A stretch of 64,000 bases of DNA from Rusavskia elegans (taxonomy: Eukaryota > Ascomycota > Lecanoromycetes > Teloschistales > Teloschistaceae), in assembly GCA_011316305.1 (NCBI GenBank), contig SAUG01000106.1, forward strand, positions 1 to 64,000. The letters run 5' to 3'. A model generated the notes under the pieces. That model was not told the DNA's origin. It worked only from the letters and a program-made list of their open reading frames with translations, and did not search any database. The position numbers and the translations under genes were made by a program. Shown one piece after another: positions 23,195-33,879 of the stretch. The stretch's first letter is position 1, and every line of letters begins with the position of its first letter.

Positions 23195-24582
23195 TTTTAA
23201 AAATATATTTACTAAAGTTATTTAAATATCTAAAATTATATCATTAAATTTTAGATTAAAAAAATCAAATTATATTATATAGATTATTATATTTTTAATA
23301 TTTTCTCGCAGAGAAATTTTATATGAAATTCCTCTGCGTATATTATTAGAATCTTTTTTTCGCTATATACGAAGGAAATTTCCAATAGATTTCGAGACTT
23401 CGGTTTTTTCGTATACTAATTTAATAGACGTTTATTTACGTTCGTCAATAAATTTAAAAAAGCTATTTCGTTAAATTATATCAAATTCAATACGTTTAGA
23501 TTTTTTCTGGAACGTATTAGATTTGTATAGTGGAACTATAAAGTAGAAGAGGAGTTGGGATAAAATAGAGTGAATCAATAGACCATTTTTAGATTGCCAA
23601 AGCACCCGTTTCCCGATTTGGCGCCCAATGACTTTTCGCTGCCCCTGGTGGCGGGGCAGAGCAAAATCCAAAGGCCAATCTACGTCGGGTAAACCTACGA
23701 AAAACTTTTTATATAAGCTCTACCCCCTCTATCGAACTACACAGAAAATGTATAGTGCGGCAAATACGTCGCGGGAGATTCAAAGGTAAATCGATTTATA
23801 AAACCTACAATTACTCTGTCGTTTATAAAATCTAAAGATATTAAAGCACTTTTATAGCTAGAAGACCCTAAGACTTCCTGAAAACTAATTTATTAATTTT
23901 AAATAGGTGCTTGTATAGTGCTGTTGTGCGGCAAGCCTGTCCTCACTATGCATTTTCAAAGTGGCGGACCAAGCCTCTGTCGACACTTCAAGGTTGGTGG
24001 GTGTACTGTACCCGGCGCTACTATCGGCCGAAGATGTCCCGAATGAACCACAACGCTTTACTGTAATATATGATGGCCGTCTTTTAGAGCTATCATCCGG
24101 TCTCTACATTGCTGCTGTATGTCGGCTGCCAATGCTCATGGCGGTGTGACTTACATGGAGAGTTTGGGCATACTTGGGTCAATGCCATGAGTGCAGCTCG
24201 ATCAACATGGCCTAGCTTGTTCCATCGGAAGGTTACACCCGACTGCATAGCCTACTAGACGGCGATCCAAAGTTTGAGAGAGAACCACGTCGAATCCGTC
24301 CCTCACGATTTGGAAACAGTTATGAAACCAAGTTCATCTTGCATACGGCCTTGCATATCTCGTGAAGCTGCTCCAATCGATCTGAGCGAGAACCACATTG
24401 GATACGTCTTTGCCCCTTTAGGAAAATGCGTGTCGTCAGGCTAACTCCATCTTGCCTACGGACCTGCATATCTGATGCAGCCGATCTACCCTCGCATATG
24501 GTCACTGCATACACGGCCGAGAACGGAATGAGGGGTTAACCAGCGTCTCCCACCTCATCGAATAAACTCCAACTGAGTCCCA
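23195..24582. other. AT-rich edge and promoter-side spacer
   Basis: To about 23690 AT-rich with no recognisable repeat; then normal composition. No supported gene. It holds the 108-bp tandem duplication listed separately. A 62-codon ORF at 23961-24149 has no features. Confidence 0.5.
24275..24488. repeat. Imperfect tandem duplication, two units of about 108 bp
   Basis: Unit 1 (24275-24382) and unit 2 (24383-24488) both run from TGAG(A/C)GAGAACCAC through TCCATCTTGC/TTCATCTTGC and CTTGCATATCT/CCTGCATATCT to the GATC at their ends. It lies 220-430 bp upstream of the esterase ATG, in its promoter region. Confidence 0.6.
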
Positions 24583-24588
24583 TATAAA
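24583..24588 (+). promoter_or_regulatory. TATA box of the esterase gene
   Basis: TATAAA (in CCATATAAAGCGG) lies 120 bp upstream of the ATG at 24708. Confidence 0.6.
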
Positions 24589-24707
24589 GCGGCTGTCACA
24601 GCTCAGCAACTCTCCTCTCTGGATTCAGATAGGAAAGTCACGATAGAGATCTTGTCTACTTCACCAGACGCATTCAAGTTCTTGGACAGAAGCACTTTCT
24701 TTTCACG

Positions 24708-25639
24708 ATGCTCTTTCGAACCATCGCCCTCTCATGGCTGTTTGTTCTGGGCGCTATCGCCAGATCACCTAAGTCCCAGTCCGTTTTCCAAGCCGTCGAT
24801 GAGGGGGTATGCTCAGGTGTCCATATCGTCGGCGTCCGCGGCACAACCGAATTACCTGGCTTTGGCGAGATGCAGAAATTAGTCGTCAAGTTGAACGAAA
24901 CGCTCTCGGGCATGGATGTACATGCAATCGACTATCCAGCGGCTGGCATCAGCTTTGACGAGAACGGAAAAGCAATCTACAACCTTCCGGAGTACGTTGC
25001 CTCCGTGTCGCAGGGTTACGGTGCGTTGAAAGAGCATCTCAAGGACTACTCAGTCCTGTGTCCCGACACTAAAATTGCCCTGATGGGCTATTCTCAGGCA
25101 AGTAGGCCCCAGAGTACACCAGACCTTTGGAATTCATAGGAGCTAATGGTTGGATCGTAGGGAGCTCACGTCGTAGGTGACGCACTATGTGGTGCCGTCG
25201 GCACCCTGGTGTTCCCACACAAGGAACCTATTGATGAAGCATCCAAGTCTAATAGTAAGTCTAATGCTGGACCAGGCGTTTTTCAATGTTAACGCGCAAA
25301 CAGTCCGTGCCATCATCCAGCTTGGAGACCCAACCAATCGCATGGACCTCTCGTGGCATGTGGGGACTTCCAAGGGCAGAGGGGTATGCTTGCCTGGATT
25401 GACCTTTGGCATTCGATGGTGCTAAACAATTGCAGGTTTTTGTCCGGCAAGATATTCAACACTGTGCGGACCTTGCGGACCATTGGCGTTCATACTGCGA
25501 CGCCTACGACGTGTTCTGCGATGTACCTGGATTGTCCGTCCCTGTCCACAAGAAATACGTGGAAAAATACATTAATAATATCACCGAATTCATTGTTGAA
25601 AAGGTCCAAGCCGCCCCAGACAATATGTGGGAGCTGTGA
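24708..25639 (+). CDS. Secreted cutinase/acetylxylan-esterase-like hydrolase (CE5)
   Basis: Four exons: 24708-25097, 25161-25254, 25304-25383, 25436-25639; 255 aa. Introns are 63 nt (a GC-AG intron, CAG|GCAAGT...CGTAG), 49 nt (GTAAGT...AACAG) and 52 nt (GTATGC...TGCAG). Splicing gives continuous family-like sequence. Signal peptide MLFRTIALSWLFVLGAIA; then CSGVHIVGVRGTTELPGFG (the cutinase-fold opening), the nucleophile elbow GYSQGAH with Ser129, GDPTNR, and the Asp/His end (YDVFCDV, D213; VPVHKKY, H226). It would hydrolyse esters of plant cutin or acetylated xylan outside the cell; the sequence does not decide which. Length is normal for the family. There are no stops or missing catalytic residues. 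The Ser elbow is formed across intron 1, so that splice site is well supported. Confidence 0.85.
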
Positions 25640-26553
25640 TTTGTGAGTTTCCGGGCCCGGTGAATTTCCTCGGCAATCTCCAGAATACTCGTTACGGGGG
25701 TGATTGGCAGGGCGGTTGTGGTGATGGTACATTGGGAAAGCGGCTGTTGGAATATGTTGTACCAGGACGATCCGCAGTTAGTATTAGTCATTACAGAGTT
25801 GTTCGATTGAAGGACTGCCTCGTCTTCCGATTCCCGTTTCCGCAAGCTTAAAACCCGTCCCGTGCGCCGTGACTCGGTATTTAATAATGACTGCCCTGTG
25901 TACTGATCGCCCGTGCAAAGTAGGATGGAAGGGCGAGGCAGATCAATCTTTACGATAGATTGGTCCACCGTCTCCACCCTCGCTTCGGTGCCTTGGTTAC
26001 TACCATCTTCACTCTCGCTGCTTCTCTCATCTGTTGCGTCCCTGTGACGCTCACGCCTAATCATCCCAGCCCCAGTCTTGTCCGCCGGAATACGATACAC
26101 CGGTACGAAATTGGCGGCCACAGTGTACGTCGACGGAAAGTGAGACTTGGCAAATCGTGGCGCCAAGTATCACGCTGTCACGTGAGGACGTGAGCTAGCC
26201 TGGACCCAAGAATCTCTTGGCGCTTTTGAGGCTCATCGTCCTGACGACGCTCCATCGTACGTACGGTTCAACATTTACCGGCTTGACCGTCAACACTGTG
26301 CTAGGACTCGAGTTACTCCCATTACAATTGAAGCCTGGGCCTATCACGTGCACTTTTTGGAGGCTTCTCTGATCAACCCCCCAAAGCTCGCGATGCCGAA
26401 AACATTCTTCGACGTAGGCATCAAAGAACGCCATTACCCAAGATTCAGCAGGCTCCGAAGCTCAATGAAAGTCCGCACGAACGTCCGCTGTACTACCAAA
26501 TCTCAGCTCAAATGTTTTTTTCACCCGTGCTTCTGTAACGATACACTCAACAC
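25640..26553. other. Intergenic region after the esterase gene
   Basis: Normal composition. A 220-codon minus ORF (25504-26166) overlaps exon 4 of the esterase in antisense and shows no domain or signal. I see no supported gene here. Confidence 0.5.
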
Positions 26554-26841
26554 ATGAGCATGGACTGGCCCTACTTCCTAGAGGCTAGAGTAGATCGCTT
26601 GACGGCCTTGGAGTTGTGCAAGATAAAGTTCGGAGACCGACCGCCGAATTATTAAGACCTTGTGAAGGCGGTAAACACCCACCTAGGCCCTTGGGAGTCT
26701 TTCACCAAGCCACCCTCGTGGTGTTACTGGGATTCTGAGATCCCGCGTTGGTATCAGGCATGGGAGGCAGAACATAAGAGGCAAAGGGAACAAGCAAGGT
26801 CCCAACCTCAAGATAGCTTTATGGAGGAGATGGAGAGTTAG
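26554..26841 (+). pseudogene. Remnant of a hypothetical gene
   Basis: The frame from ATG 26554 reads MSMDWPYFLEARVDRLTALE..., meets a TAA at 26653-26655, continues with a Trp-rich segment (TKPPSWCYWDSEIPRWYQAW) and a Gln/Glu-rich, probably helical tail, and stops at TAG 26839-26841. The protein-like character on both sides of the TAA suggests a broken gene. No family was recognised. Confidence 0.4.
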
Positions 26842-27593
26842 CTTGCAATAATCTCCGACGCTGCAAGACACTATGCATCGAGTATCCTCGAGAACAGCCA
26901 GAGCAGAAGATAGGAGGATCTCCGCTCATGACGTGGTGGAAGGAGCGACTTCACTTTTACCCTGACCACTCCAGCATGGAAACACATAGCTAGCGGATTG
27001 GTCCTTGGAATAAGCAGTCATCGAGAGAAGTTGTCAGTCAGCATCTACAAGAATGCTAACGCTCACGTTCTACGAACATGTCATGTCGCTACGACTAGAT
27101 ATTAAATCGGACATAGCGCCATAAACCACAATCTCTCGAAGACTGGCTGCATCGAGATGATTTAGAGTGTCGGTGGAACTTGGTACTTGACGAATTAAAA
27201 TTCATAGCTAAGTTCTTTCGTTTTATTGAGTGGATCTCTACACGGTGCAAGCGCGACACAAACGGGTTACATTGTGCTGGTGGTCGAGTTCACGTACCTT
27301 CACTATGCTGTGAAAGATGTGTCCATACCTGAGCGGGGTATTGATCTTCCAACGAAGTCACCTTCACCGAACCAGACGTCTCTGCCCTTTTTATCCCGTC
27401 ACCTCACCAAGTTTCATTCTCGCTTGTGCATATCTATCTGTTCCCACACTGACTGGCAACACCAACATACACTACAGATCTACAAAGCCAAGATGCATAC
27501 CACTCCAGCACCTCGACGTAGTCTGCAAGGCATTGTTGTACTTGTCGTTTCGGTTCTGGTCCTGCTGATCTCCACCTACCGGGGCGCCAAGTC
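26842..27593. other. Spacer before the chimeric ORF
   Basis: Normal composition. A short hydrophobic ORF starting MHTTPAPRRSLQGIVVLVV (27493-27603) overlaps the next start by a few bases and could be an upstream ORF or alternative first exon. No other gene is supported. Confidence 0.4.
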
Positions 27594-28241
27594 ATGGGCA
27601 TAACCAGAACCCATCTGTTGGCACTCTTCTGGCCCTCAACGTGTCTTCTAGCTAGCATTGGCTTATCTTTCGGTCGTCAGGATCATGAACTGAACTCCTC
27701 GTCTGAAGTGGACTACCCAGTACGGCTCAAGCGGGCTGGAGAACCTCCAGGTTACAGAGATTTGCTCTGCGCAGGCGGCAAGTACCTTGAGACGATCAAA
27801 GCAGCTTTCGATGGCCAACAGCCCGACAGAGAATGCAAACCAGAAGAACTGGATAATGGTTGGTCTAAGATCATCGCTGCCCATGACAACGTCTATGAAC
27901 TCCAGCTGCCCCGGGGCTTCGATGCACACCAAACGTTCAATGTGGAACTGCTCCGGAAGGACCCCAACGACCCCCTACCCGGCCAACACAAGCCCGAGCC
28001 ACCGCCAATCAGGATCAACGTATATGCCGAATGGCTGGTGCAGCGTATTGAGGCATCACGACGATACCGACGCCGCCTAGAGTACTGCGTCAAATGGGTG
28101 GAGCATGACCCCGGCTGGTACCCATCCGAGTTCTTTGAGCATGCCCAGGGAAAAGTCCTGGAGTTCCATACGGAACACCTCAACTCGCCACGCCCCCAAG
28201 TACTCCCCCGCACGCAAGAGCTACCGGTACCAGTGATGTGA
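27594..28241 (+). CDS. Chimeric ORF: signal-peptide protein joined to Ty3 chromodomain tail
   Basis: ORF of 215 aa. Residues 1-27 look like a signal peptide (MGITRTHLLALFWPSTCLLA...). Residues 28-90 are a short Cys-containing stretch (YRDLLCAGGKYLETIKAAF, PDRECKPEELDNGW) like the start of a small secreted fungal protein. From about residue 92 the sequence is the end of a Ty3/gypsy Pol: the integrase C-terminal motif VYELQLPRGFDAHQTFNVEL, then LLRKDPNDPLPGQ, then a chromodomain (YCVKWVEHDPGWYPSEFF). The join lies near 27870. It is followed by more element sequence and an LTR start at 28772. There are no RIP stops, unlike the other retroelements here. Either a retroelement fragment inserted in a secreted-protein gene, or a broken element beside a truncated gene; whether the fusion is expressed is unknown. 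Confidence 0.55.
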   Translation: MGITRTHLLALFWPSTCLLASIGLSFGRQDHELNSSSEVDYPVRLKRAGEPPGYRDLLCAGGKYLETIKAAFDGQQPDRECKPEELDNGWSKIIAAHDNVYELQLPRGFDAHQTFNVELLRKDPNDPLPGQHKPEPPPIRINVYAEWLVQRIEASRRYRRRLEYCVKWVEHDPGWYPSEFFEHAQGKVLEFHTEHLNSPRPQVLPRTQELPVPVM

Positions 28242-28758
28242 TGCCCCCACAACGATTCGTCGGAGTGCTGGTCACGCCCCCAAGACCAGCAACCCCGGCG
28301 CCGGCACCAGCTCCAGTGTCCAAACCCCCAGGACCTTGTCCCCCAGAAGTCCGCCGCTCCCGCCGTGTGGCAGGTCAACCGGTTGGCCCCCAGCCCCACC
28401 GTGCATCGCCTGGAGCAACCACCAGACTCGCAGCCACTCACCCAGCTGCTGGCGCACATGATCATCATGGACCACAAGCATGGCCATCTTACATACCCTC
28501 CGAGCATGTTTTGGCTCAAAAGTCGCTCACCTTGACTCATGGTCAAATTTGTTTTTGACTGTGTAAATGAAATTGCAAAGGTAGCACACAAGACGATTTG
28601 CAGATAGCTAGTATCGTTGTTTCAACTCATTTGTGGCAGGGACCCTCCCTCTATGCACATGGCACACCCTCTACCCGATCTCCCCCTCGCCCTTCCCCTT
28701 CCTTTCGCCTAACGTTTCTTGACTGTTCTTCCACGCAATGAGGGCATTGCGGCGCTTT

Positions 28759-28771
28759 TGTAGGGGGGTAA
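28759..28771 (+). other. Polypurine tract before the LTR
   Basis: TGTAGGGGGGTAA directly precedes TGTCAGG, the layout expected of a plus-strand primer site and 3' LTR. Confidence 0.6.
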
Positions 28772-28990
28772 TGTCAGGATTTGACACGTACCTGACATGG
28801 TCTTGGCACCTGACAGTCAAGTGACCATCCGTCACCTAGTGGCTTGGCGCACGCACGAAACCTTCGTGCGGCGTAAAATATTGTAAATAGTTCTTAGCTT
28901 TAGATCCTCGTTAATCAAGCCTCTATGACTCGCTCTAGGTCTGCTCTGACAGCCGAACGCAACCATTCAAAATCAAACCTTTTCCAGGCA
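28772..28990 (+). repeat. Partial 3' LTR, un-RIPed
   Basis: Begins TGTCAGGATTTGACACG with short repeats of TGACA near its start; the right end is not defined, as the sequence grades into AT-rich DNA near 28990. Confidence 0.5.
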
Positions 28991-29862
28991 GACCTTTAGT
29001 TATTTTTAAAGCGAAACAGAGATAATATCTCTGCTTTTTTACTTCGGCTACGCGATCTCCTAAGTTTTCGGCCGTAATACGAAAGATTACCGACGGTATT
29101 GTAATCCATAAAAAAAATACTACGTATCCTCGATTCTATTCGATAAATACCAAAGTAATAGCGAAAATATTTTTTCGAAATTGCTACGAAATTTCAGAAA
29201 ATCGTAACGTTCGCGATAGAAGTTTAATACGGACCGTAACAATTTATTTAAAACAATAAAAACTTAAGACTTGCAACGCTGATTATCGATATTAACTCGA
29301 CCTTTTCGAAAAAAAAAAAGAAGAAAAAAGGATATACGATAAATTTCAATAAAACGAAAAACTTTACTAGTAAAAAATCTCGAAAATTCAAAGAATCAAA
29401 GCCTTTTTGTTTTTTTTTCAGACTTTCGTTCCACGTGACAGTAGTTTTTTACGTTGTATTCAAAAAATTAAAATATCGTTAAAGTCATTTATAGAATGGT
29501 AAATAAGAATAATAATAATAATAATAGTAGTATATTATTTCTAAAAGCGAAAAATATAAAACTTTTACCAAATCGATTCTATTATTTATTAGAACTATTT
29601 TAAAAAAATGAATATAGGATTTAATTTTATAAAATCGACGATTTTCGAAATAAAAAATCTATTAAAAACTATTATATTTATTTTTTATAGTTTTTTCTAG
29701 ATATATTTCGTTTTCGTTAGTTAAAAGATTCGGATAACGCGTACGAATTAAATAGACAATCAATATTAATATTAAACGATAAAGAGAAGTTTACTATAAC
29801 GATTTTAAAAAGATTGGAATTTTAATTTATTTATAAATATTTATAGACAGCTTAATTATTAG
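28991..29862. other. AT-rich RIP-scarred DNA
   Basis: No recognisable coding frame. It includes a short (AAT)n tract near 29505-29525. Probably remnants of old repeats. Confidence 0.5.
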
Positions 29863-30272
29863 TGTTTTTGATTTTAGTCTTTTACGATATAATATTAGAA
29901 ATATTAAACCGATTAGATTACGAAATTATTTAATACTTAGATATTTTACTGAAAATCCGAATTTAGGACTTTTAAAAGAGCTAGATCTAGATTAAAACCT
30001 TTAGGGAAATCGTAATTTATTTCATTTTATTAATTTAATTTACTTCGATCGATACGGCTAGGCCGATTCAGTTTATTATATAAGTTTTATTATATAAAAT
30101 ATCTATATAAAAATCGATTTAATCGATAGAAAAAACTTAAATATTAGATTAGTTTTCGAGTGATTTAAATTTTCGACCTGTCGAATTTAATTCCGTTAAT
30201 TCCGAAAAACGTTAGATCCGTTTGACCTTCAGATTACGCAGTCTTACTACTGCGACACCCAGAGGTTATAAA
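29863..30272 (-). mobile_element. SINE-like element, copy S2
   Basis: About 410 bp. In reverse complement its head CCTCTGGGTGTCGCAGTAG aligns with the head of S3 (GGCCTGGGTGACGCAGTGG), and the body matches through ATTTAAGTTTTTTCTATCGA and GGCCTAGCCGTATCGATCG to the tail. RIP has removed most of the tRNA-like B box. Confidence 0.65.
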
Positions 30273-30527
30273 TATTTAAATAATATAATTAATTATCTTT
30301 TAGAAAAAGATAAAATAGAATAGACTATAATTATTTTAAATAAAGAAATAAAATAATAAATTTGAATACAATGTTAAAATAAATATTTATTTAACGAATC
30401 AGATAAATTTAATAATTGTATTAATTGATAATATTAGTTATCTACTACGGATCGCACGTTACAAAAATCGATTATTTTTTTTTACTCGCTATAATAATTA
30501 GATCGAAATCGATATAGATAATAGATA

Positions 30528-30939
30528 TATTACGTCCACGACTCTATAGAAGCACGCTGGAAGATTAGCCAGGCAATCAAGCCTAATTATCTATAGCCGT
30601 CTATAGCCGCTATAGTCGATCTATATATTAGAGATTTTTAATAGATAGTTACCTATCGGTACTATCGGCTTCTCTAGCTATATATATCGCTTTTTATTTC
30701 TATTCAATAGCTATCTTCGTAAGTCGTTAATATAATTATTAAATATATTACTACTTTTTTTTTTTTAATCATTTTTATAACGAAGACGTTTTATAATATT
30801 ATAACTATACCTTCGAAGCTATATAGGATTAGTTATAATAATCTATACTAGGATTCCTTTACTATTTAGTAATTCGGACTACGTCTATAGCTATAGCTAG
30901 GCTCGAATAGAACGCCTTTTAATATATAAAAACGTTATA
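30528..30939 (+). repeat. 5' LTR of element D
   Basis: 412 bp, TATTACGTCCACGACTC... to ...AAACGTTATA, preceded by AGATA. Confidence 0.85.
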
Positions 30940-33468
30940 CTTTAATAATTTACTATATTAATCTTATTACTCTATTCTATAGATTAAAGCGATACTATTA
31001 GAACGGTAACGTCTAATATCTATAAAAGTAATAGAAGATTTTTAAAACCGTAGTTTATTTAGATAAATATCTACTTCGTATTATATATAAACCAGTTTTC
31101 TAATAAAGTAATTAAAGTTTTATTTATAATATTATATCTAGGAAAAATAGCCTTTAATAAAGCTAGACTCTATATAAAAAACTATTTTAATAATCCGGAA
31201 AATTAGAAAGAAGACGAAACTTTATAGATTTTCTATACCTTTAGTAATCTAATTATAGTAATAAAAAAAGTCTTCGGAAATAGTAATAAAGATAAAATAA
31301 TAGAAAAAAAACTAATAGTTTTAAAATTGTAAAAGTCGGTAACGATCTATACTATTTAGTTTAAAACGTTAGTTTATAAGACGGACTAGAAAGATTTAAT
31401 TCTAAAAGCCTACTTCTATAAAGAACTTTATATAAAAATTAAAGAAGTTATAAAAATAATAGATGAACTAGATTTACTAGTATTTCTAATCGAACTAGTA
31501 ACTAGAATCGATACTAGATAGTATAAAAATTATTTAAATAAGCAGGTATTTAGTAAAATAGGACCCGTTAAAAGATAACCTAAAGGAAATCTAATAGAAC
31601 TCGATACTATCGAAAATAAAAGATCGCGGACTAAAGGTTATTATTTATATAGAAAAACGGGATAACTTAAATAGAATTATCAAATAAAAAAAGTAATAGA
31701 AGTAACCGAATACTAGTTTAAAATAATAGAGGAATTATCTAGATAAAAAATCAGAAAATATATAACTAAAAGTTAGATAGCCTGCTATAATACTAATTAT
31801 TTGATCTATCTATCGGATAAAAAAGAGTTAGAATAGTATTCTATAGAACTAAAAAGAATAAAACAGAAACTAATAGTAGAATTTAAACTATATAAAATAG
31901 AAAAACCTCTAATAGCGGCTTTTAAAGTTAAAATCGGAAGATATAAAATAATAGCTCTTATAAATAAAAAAAATAAAAATAAAATTATAAAAAGATTATA
32001 TAACTAGATTAAAGGATATATTTATACGTTAGACGAATAAAATAATAAAATTATAAAGGTCGAAATTAATATAAAAAACGGATTTATCGGTATATTAAAT
32101 TTTATAATAATCGAAAGCCCTAGATAATATATCGTACTCGGAAACGAATAGAGAAAATCGATTTTAGAAATACTAGTATAGAAAAGTACGGTTAGAAGAA
32201 AAATAGAAATATAAATAATATATCTTTCTATATATGAAAATCTTTTATATAAAGAATTAGATTTTAAATTAAGTACAGATTTTAAATAAATTATAGAAAT
32301 TATTACTTTCTTTAAAAATAAAGATAAAATATAGGAAACTAAAATCTGAAAAAAGTACTATAATCTATTTTTAGAACTAGCTTTAAATTATAATAAAATC
32401 TAAAAAGTAATTTAAAAACTATAGATAGAAGATATGAAAATAATCTATAAAAGTATTATTAAAAATATTGAACAAATCGGATATAATCCTATATTCGAAC
32501 TAGAACTAGAAGAAAGAATATTAGACTCTATACTAAACGTATAACTAAGAGACGAATAGTCTTTAACCTTATTGTTATAGGACGAAATAGTAGCTAAAAA
32601 ATAAGAATTAGTAGAAATTTCGGAAAATTCGGACGTAATTTATAATATCGATATATAATTTAGAGTAAACGAAAAAAAAAAGTATAAAGGAATCTTTAGT
32701 TAGATATTCTTTTATACGCCTGTCGTTTCCAGAAAATAAGAAAAATTAATTTTTTTTAGGAACTAATATAAATTATCCGAATCGAAAATAGAAATAGATT
32801 TAACGGATACGTTTTATACGGCTAGTATAAAATCTATAGAAAAGTAGAATATAAAAGAATTATTAAATTCGTTAAAACGAGATAAAACGCGTTACTTTTA
32901 AATAATAAAATTACTTTTACATTTATCTAAAACGCGATAATAAATAATAAAATATTTTTATTTCCTAAAAAATCGACGGAGGTTTGACTTTTAAATAAGA
33001 CGCTAATTATAAATTTCTTTTTTAGAATTTAGAAAAGACTCGATACGATATCGCGCCTCGGAATATTTATTAAAAATATTTTTAATATTAAAATAGAGTT
33101 TATTCTTTTTTTTAAAAAATATTTCTTTACGAAAATTAATAGTAGTAAAAAATAATAGAAATAAAATATATAATATAGGTAGTATTAGAAATTAAAAGAT
33201 TATAGGATTTCTAGACCCGAGTATACTCGCCGTAAATATTATTACCTACTTTAACTTTATATTCTTTTAAAAGATTATAAATATATAGACTATAAAAAAA
33301 AGATATAATAATATCTCTCGACTAAATTCGATAAAAGGACTTTAAATAATTACCTCTTCGAAAATATATAATAAAGATATTAAAGAAGAAAAGAAAAAAA
33401 AAAGAATAATCGGGTTTTAAAAACCTTATATATAGATAAACTAAATAGAAAGCGATATAAAAAAGCTA

Positions 33469-33879
33469 TATTATATTTATAACTCTATAGAAATATACTA
33501 GAAGATTAGCTAAATAAACGAGTCTAATTATCTATAGCCGCCTATAGCCGCTATAGCCGACCTATATATTAGGGTTTTTTAGCGGATAGTTATCTATCGG
33601 TACTATTAGCTATTTTAGTTATATATATCGCTTTTTATTTCTATTAGATAGCTTCTTTTATTAGTCGTTTATAAAATTATTAAATACGTTACTACTATTT
33701 TTTTTTAATTATCTCTATAATAAAGACGTTTCGTAATATTATAACTATATCTTCGCCGCTGCGCGAGATTAATTACGATAATCTATACTAGAATTCTTTT
33801 ACTATTTAGTAGCTCGGACTTCGTCTACGGCTATAGCTAGATTTAAGCGTAACGTCTTTTAACGTACAGGGACGTTATA
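33469..33879 (+). repeat. 3' LTR of element D
   Basis: 411 bp, TATTATATTTATAACTC... to ...GGGACGTTATA, followed by AGATA. Confidence 0.85.

Larger units (their letters stand above)
27868..28990 (+). mobile_element. 3' fragment of an un-RIPed Ty3/gypsy element
   Basis: The fragment begins inside the integrase C-terminus (about 27868), passes the chromodomain, and continues in another frame at 28238-28558 (PPEVRRSRRVAGQPVG, a tail typical of such Pol proteins). It then reaches a purine tract GTAGGGGGG and an LTR start TGTCAGGATTTGACACG at 28772. RT and the rest of the element are missing. It is a different family from A/B/D, C and E: the LTR start is unrelated, codons are intact and GC-rich. 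Confidence 0.65.
30528..33879 (+). mobile_element. LTR element D, gag-only, sharing LTRs with A and B
   Basis: 3352 bp between LTRs 30528-30939 (412 bp) and 33469-33879 (411 bp), with exact duplication AGATA/AGATA. The LTRs are those of A and B. The internal 2.5 kb begins with nearly the same bases as A (CTTTAATAATT against TTTTAATAATT) and then differs completely. Near 31635-31680 one plus frame has the spacing of a CCHC zinc knuckle, with Cys codons turned to Tyr and the His position now a stop. This is a gag signature. No RT, RNase H or integrase motif is visible. Element E ends in the same 3' region, so the structure is a recurring type, not a one-off deletion. All frames carry RIP stops. 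Confidence 0.75.

Noticed and set aside
24275..24488. CRISPR-like or satellite array
   Set aside because: Only two diverged units without spacers; eukaryotic telomere, introns and TEs exclude a CRISPR setting.
25504..26166. 220-codon minus-strand ORF overlapping the esterase
   Set aside because: It runs antisense through exon 4 of a well-supported esterase gene, has no signal peptide, domain or splice context, and its length is easily reached by chance in GC-balanced coding DNA.
30528..33879. D as a simple internal deletion of A
   Set aside because: D's internal region is unrelated to A after the first 11 bases and carries its own gag-like motif, and E repeats the same structure, so a one-off deletion does not explain it.
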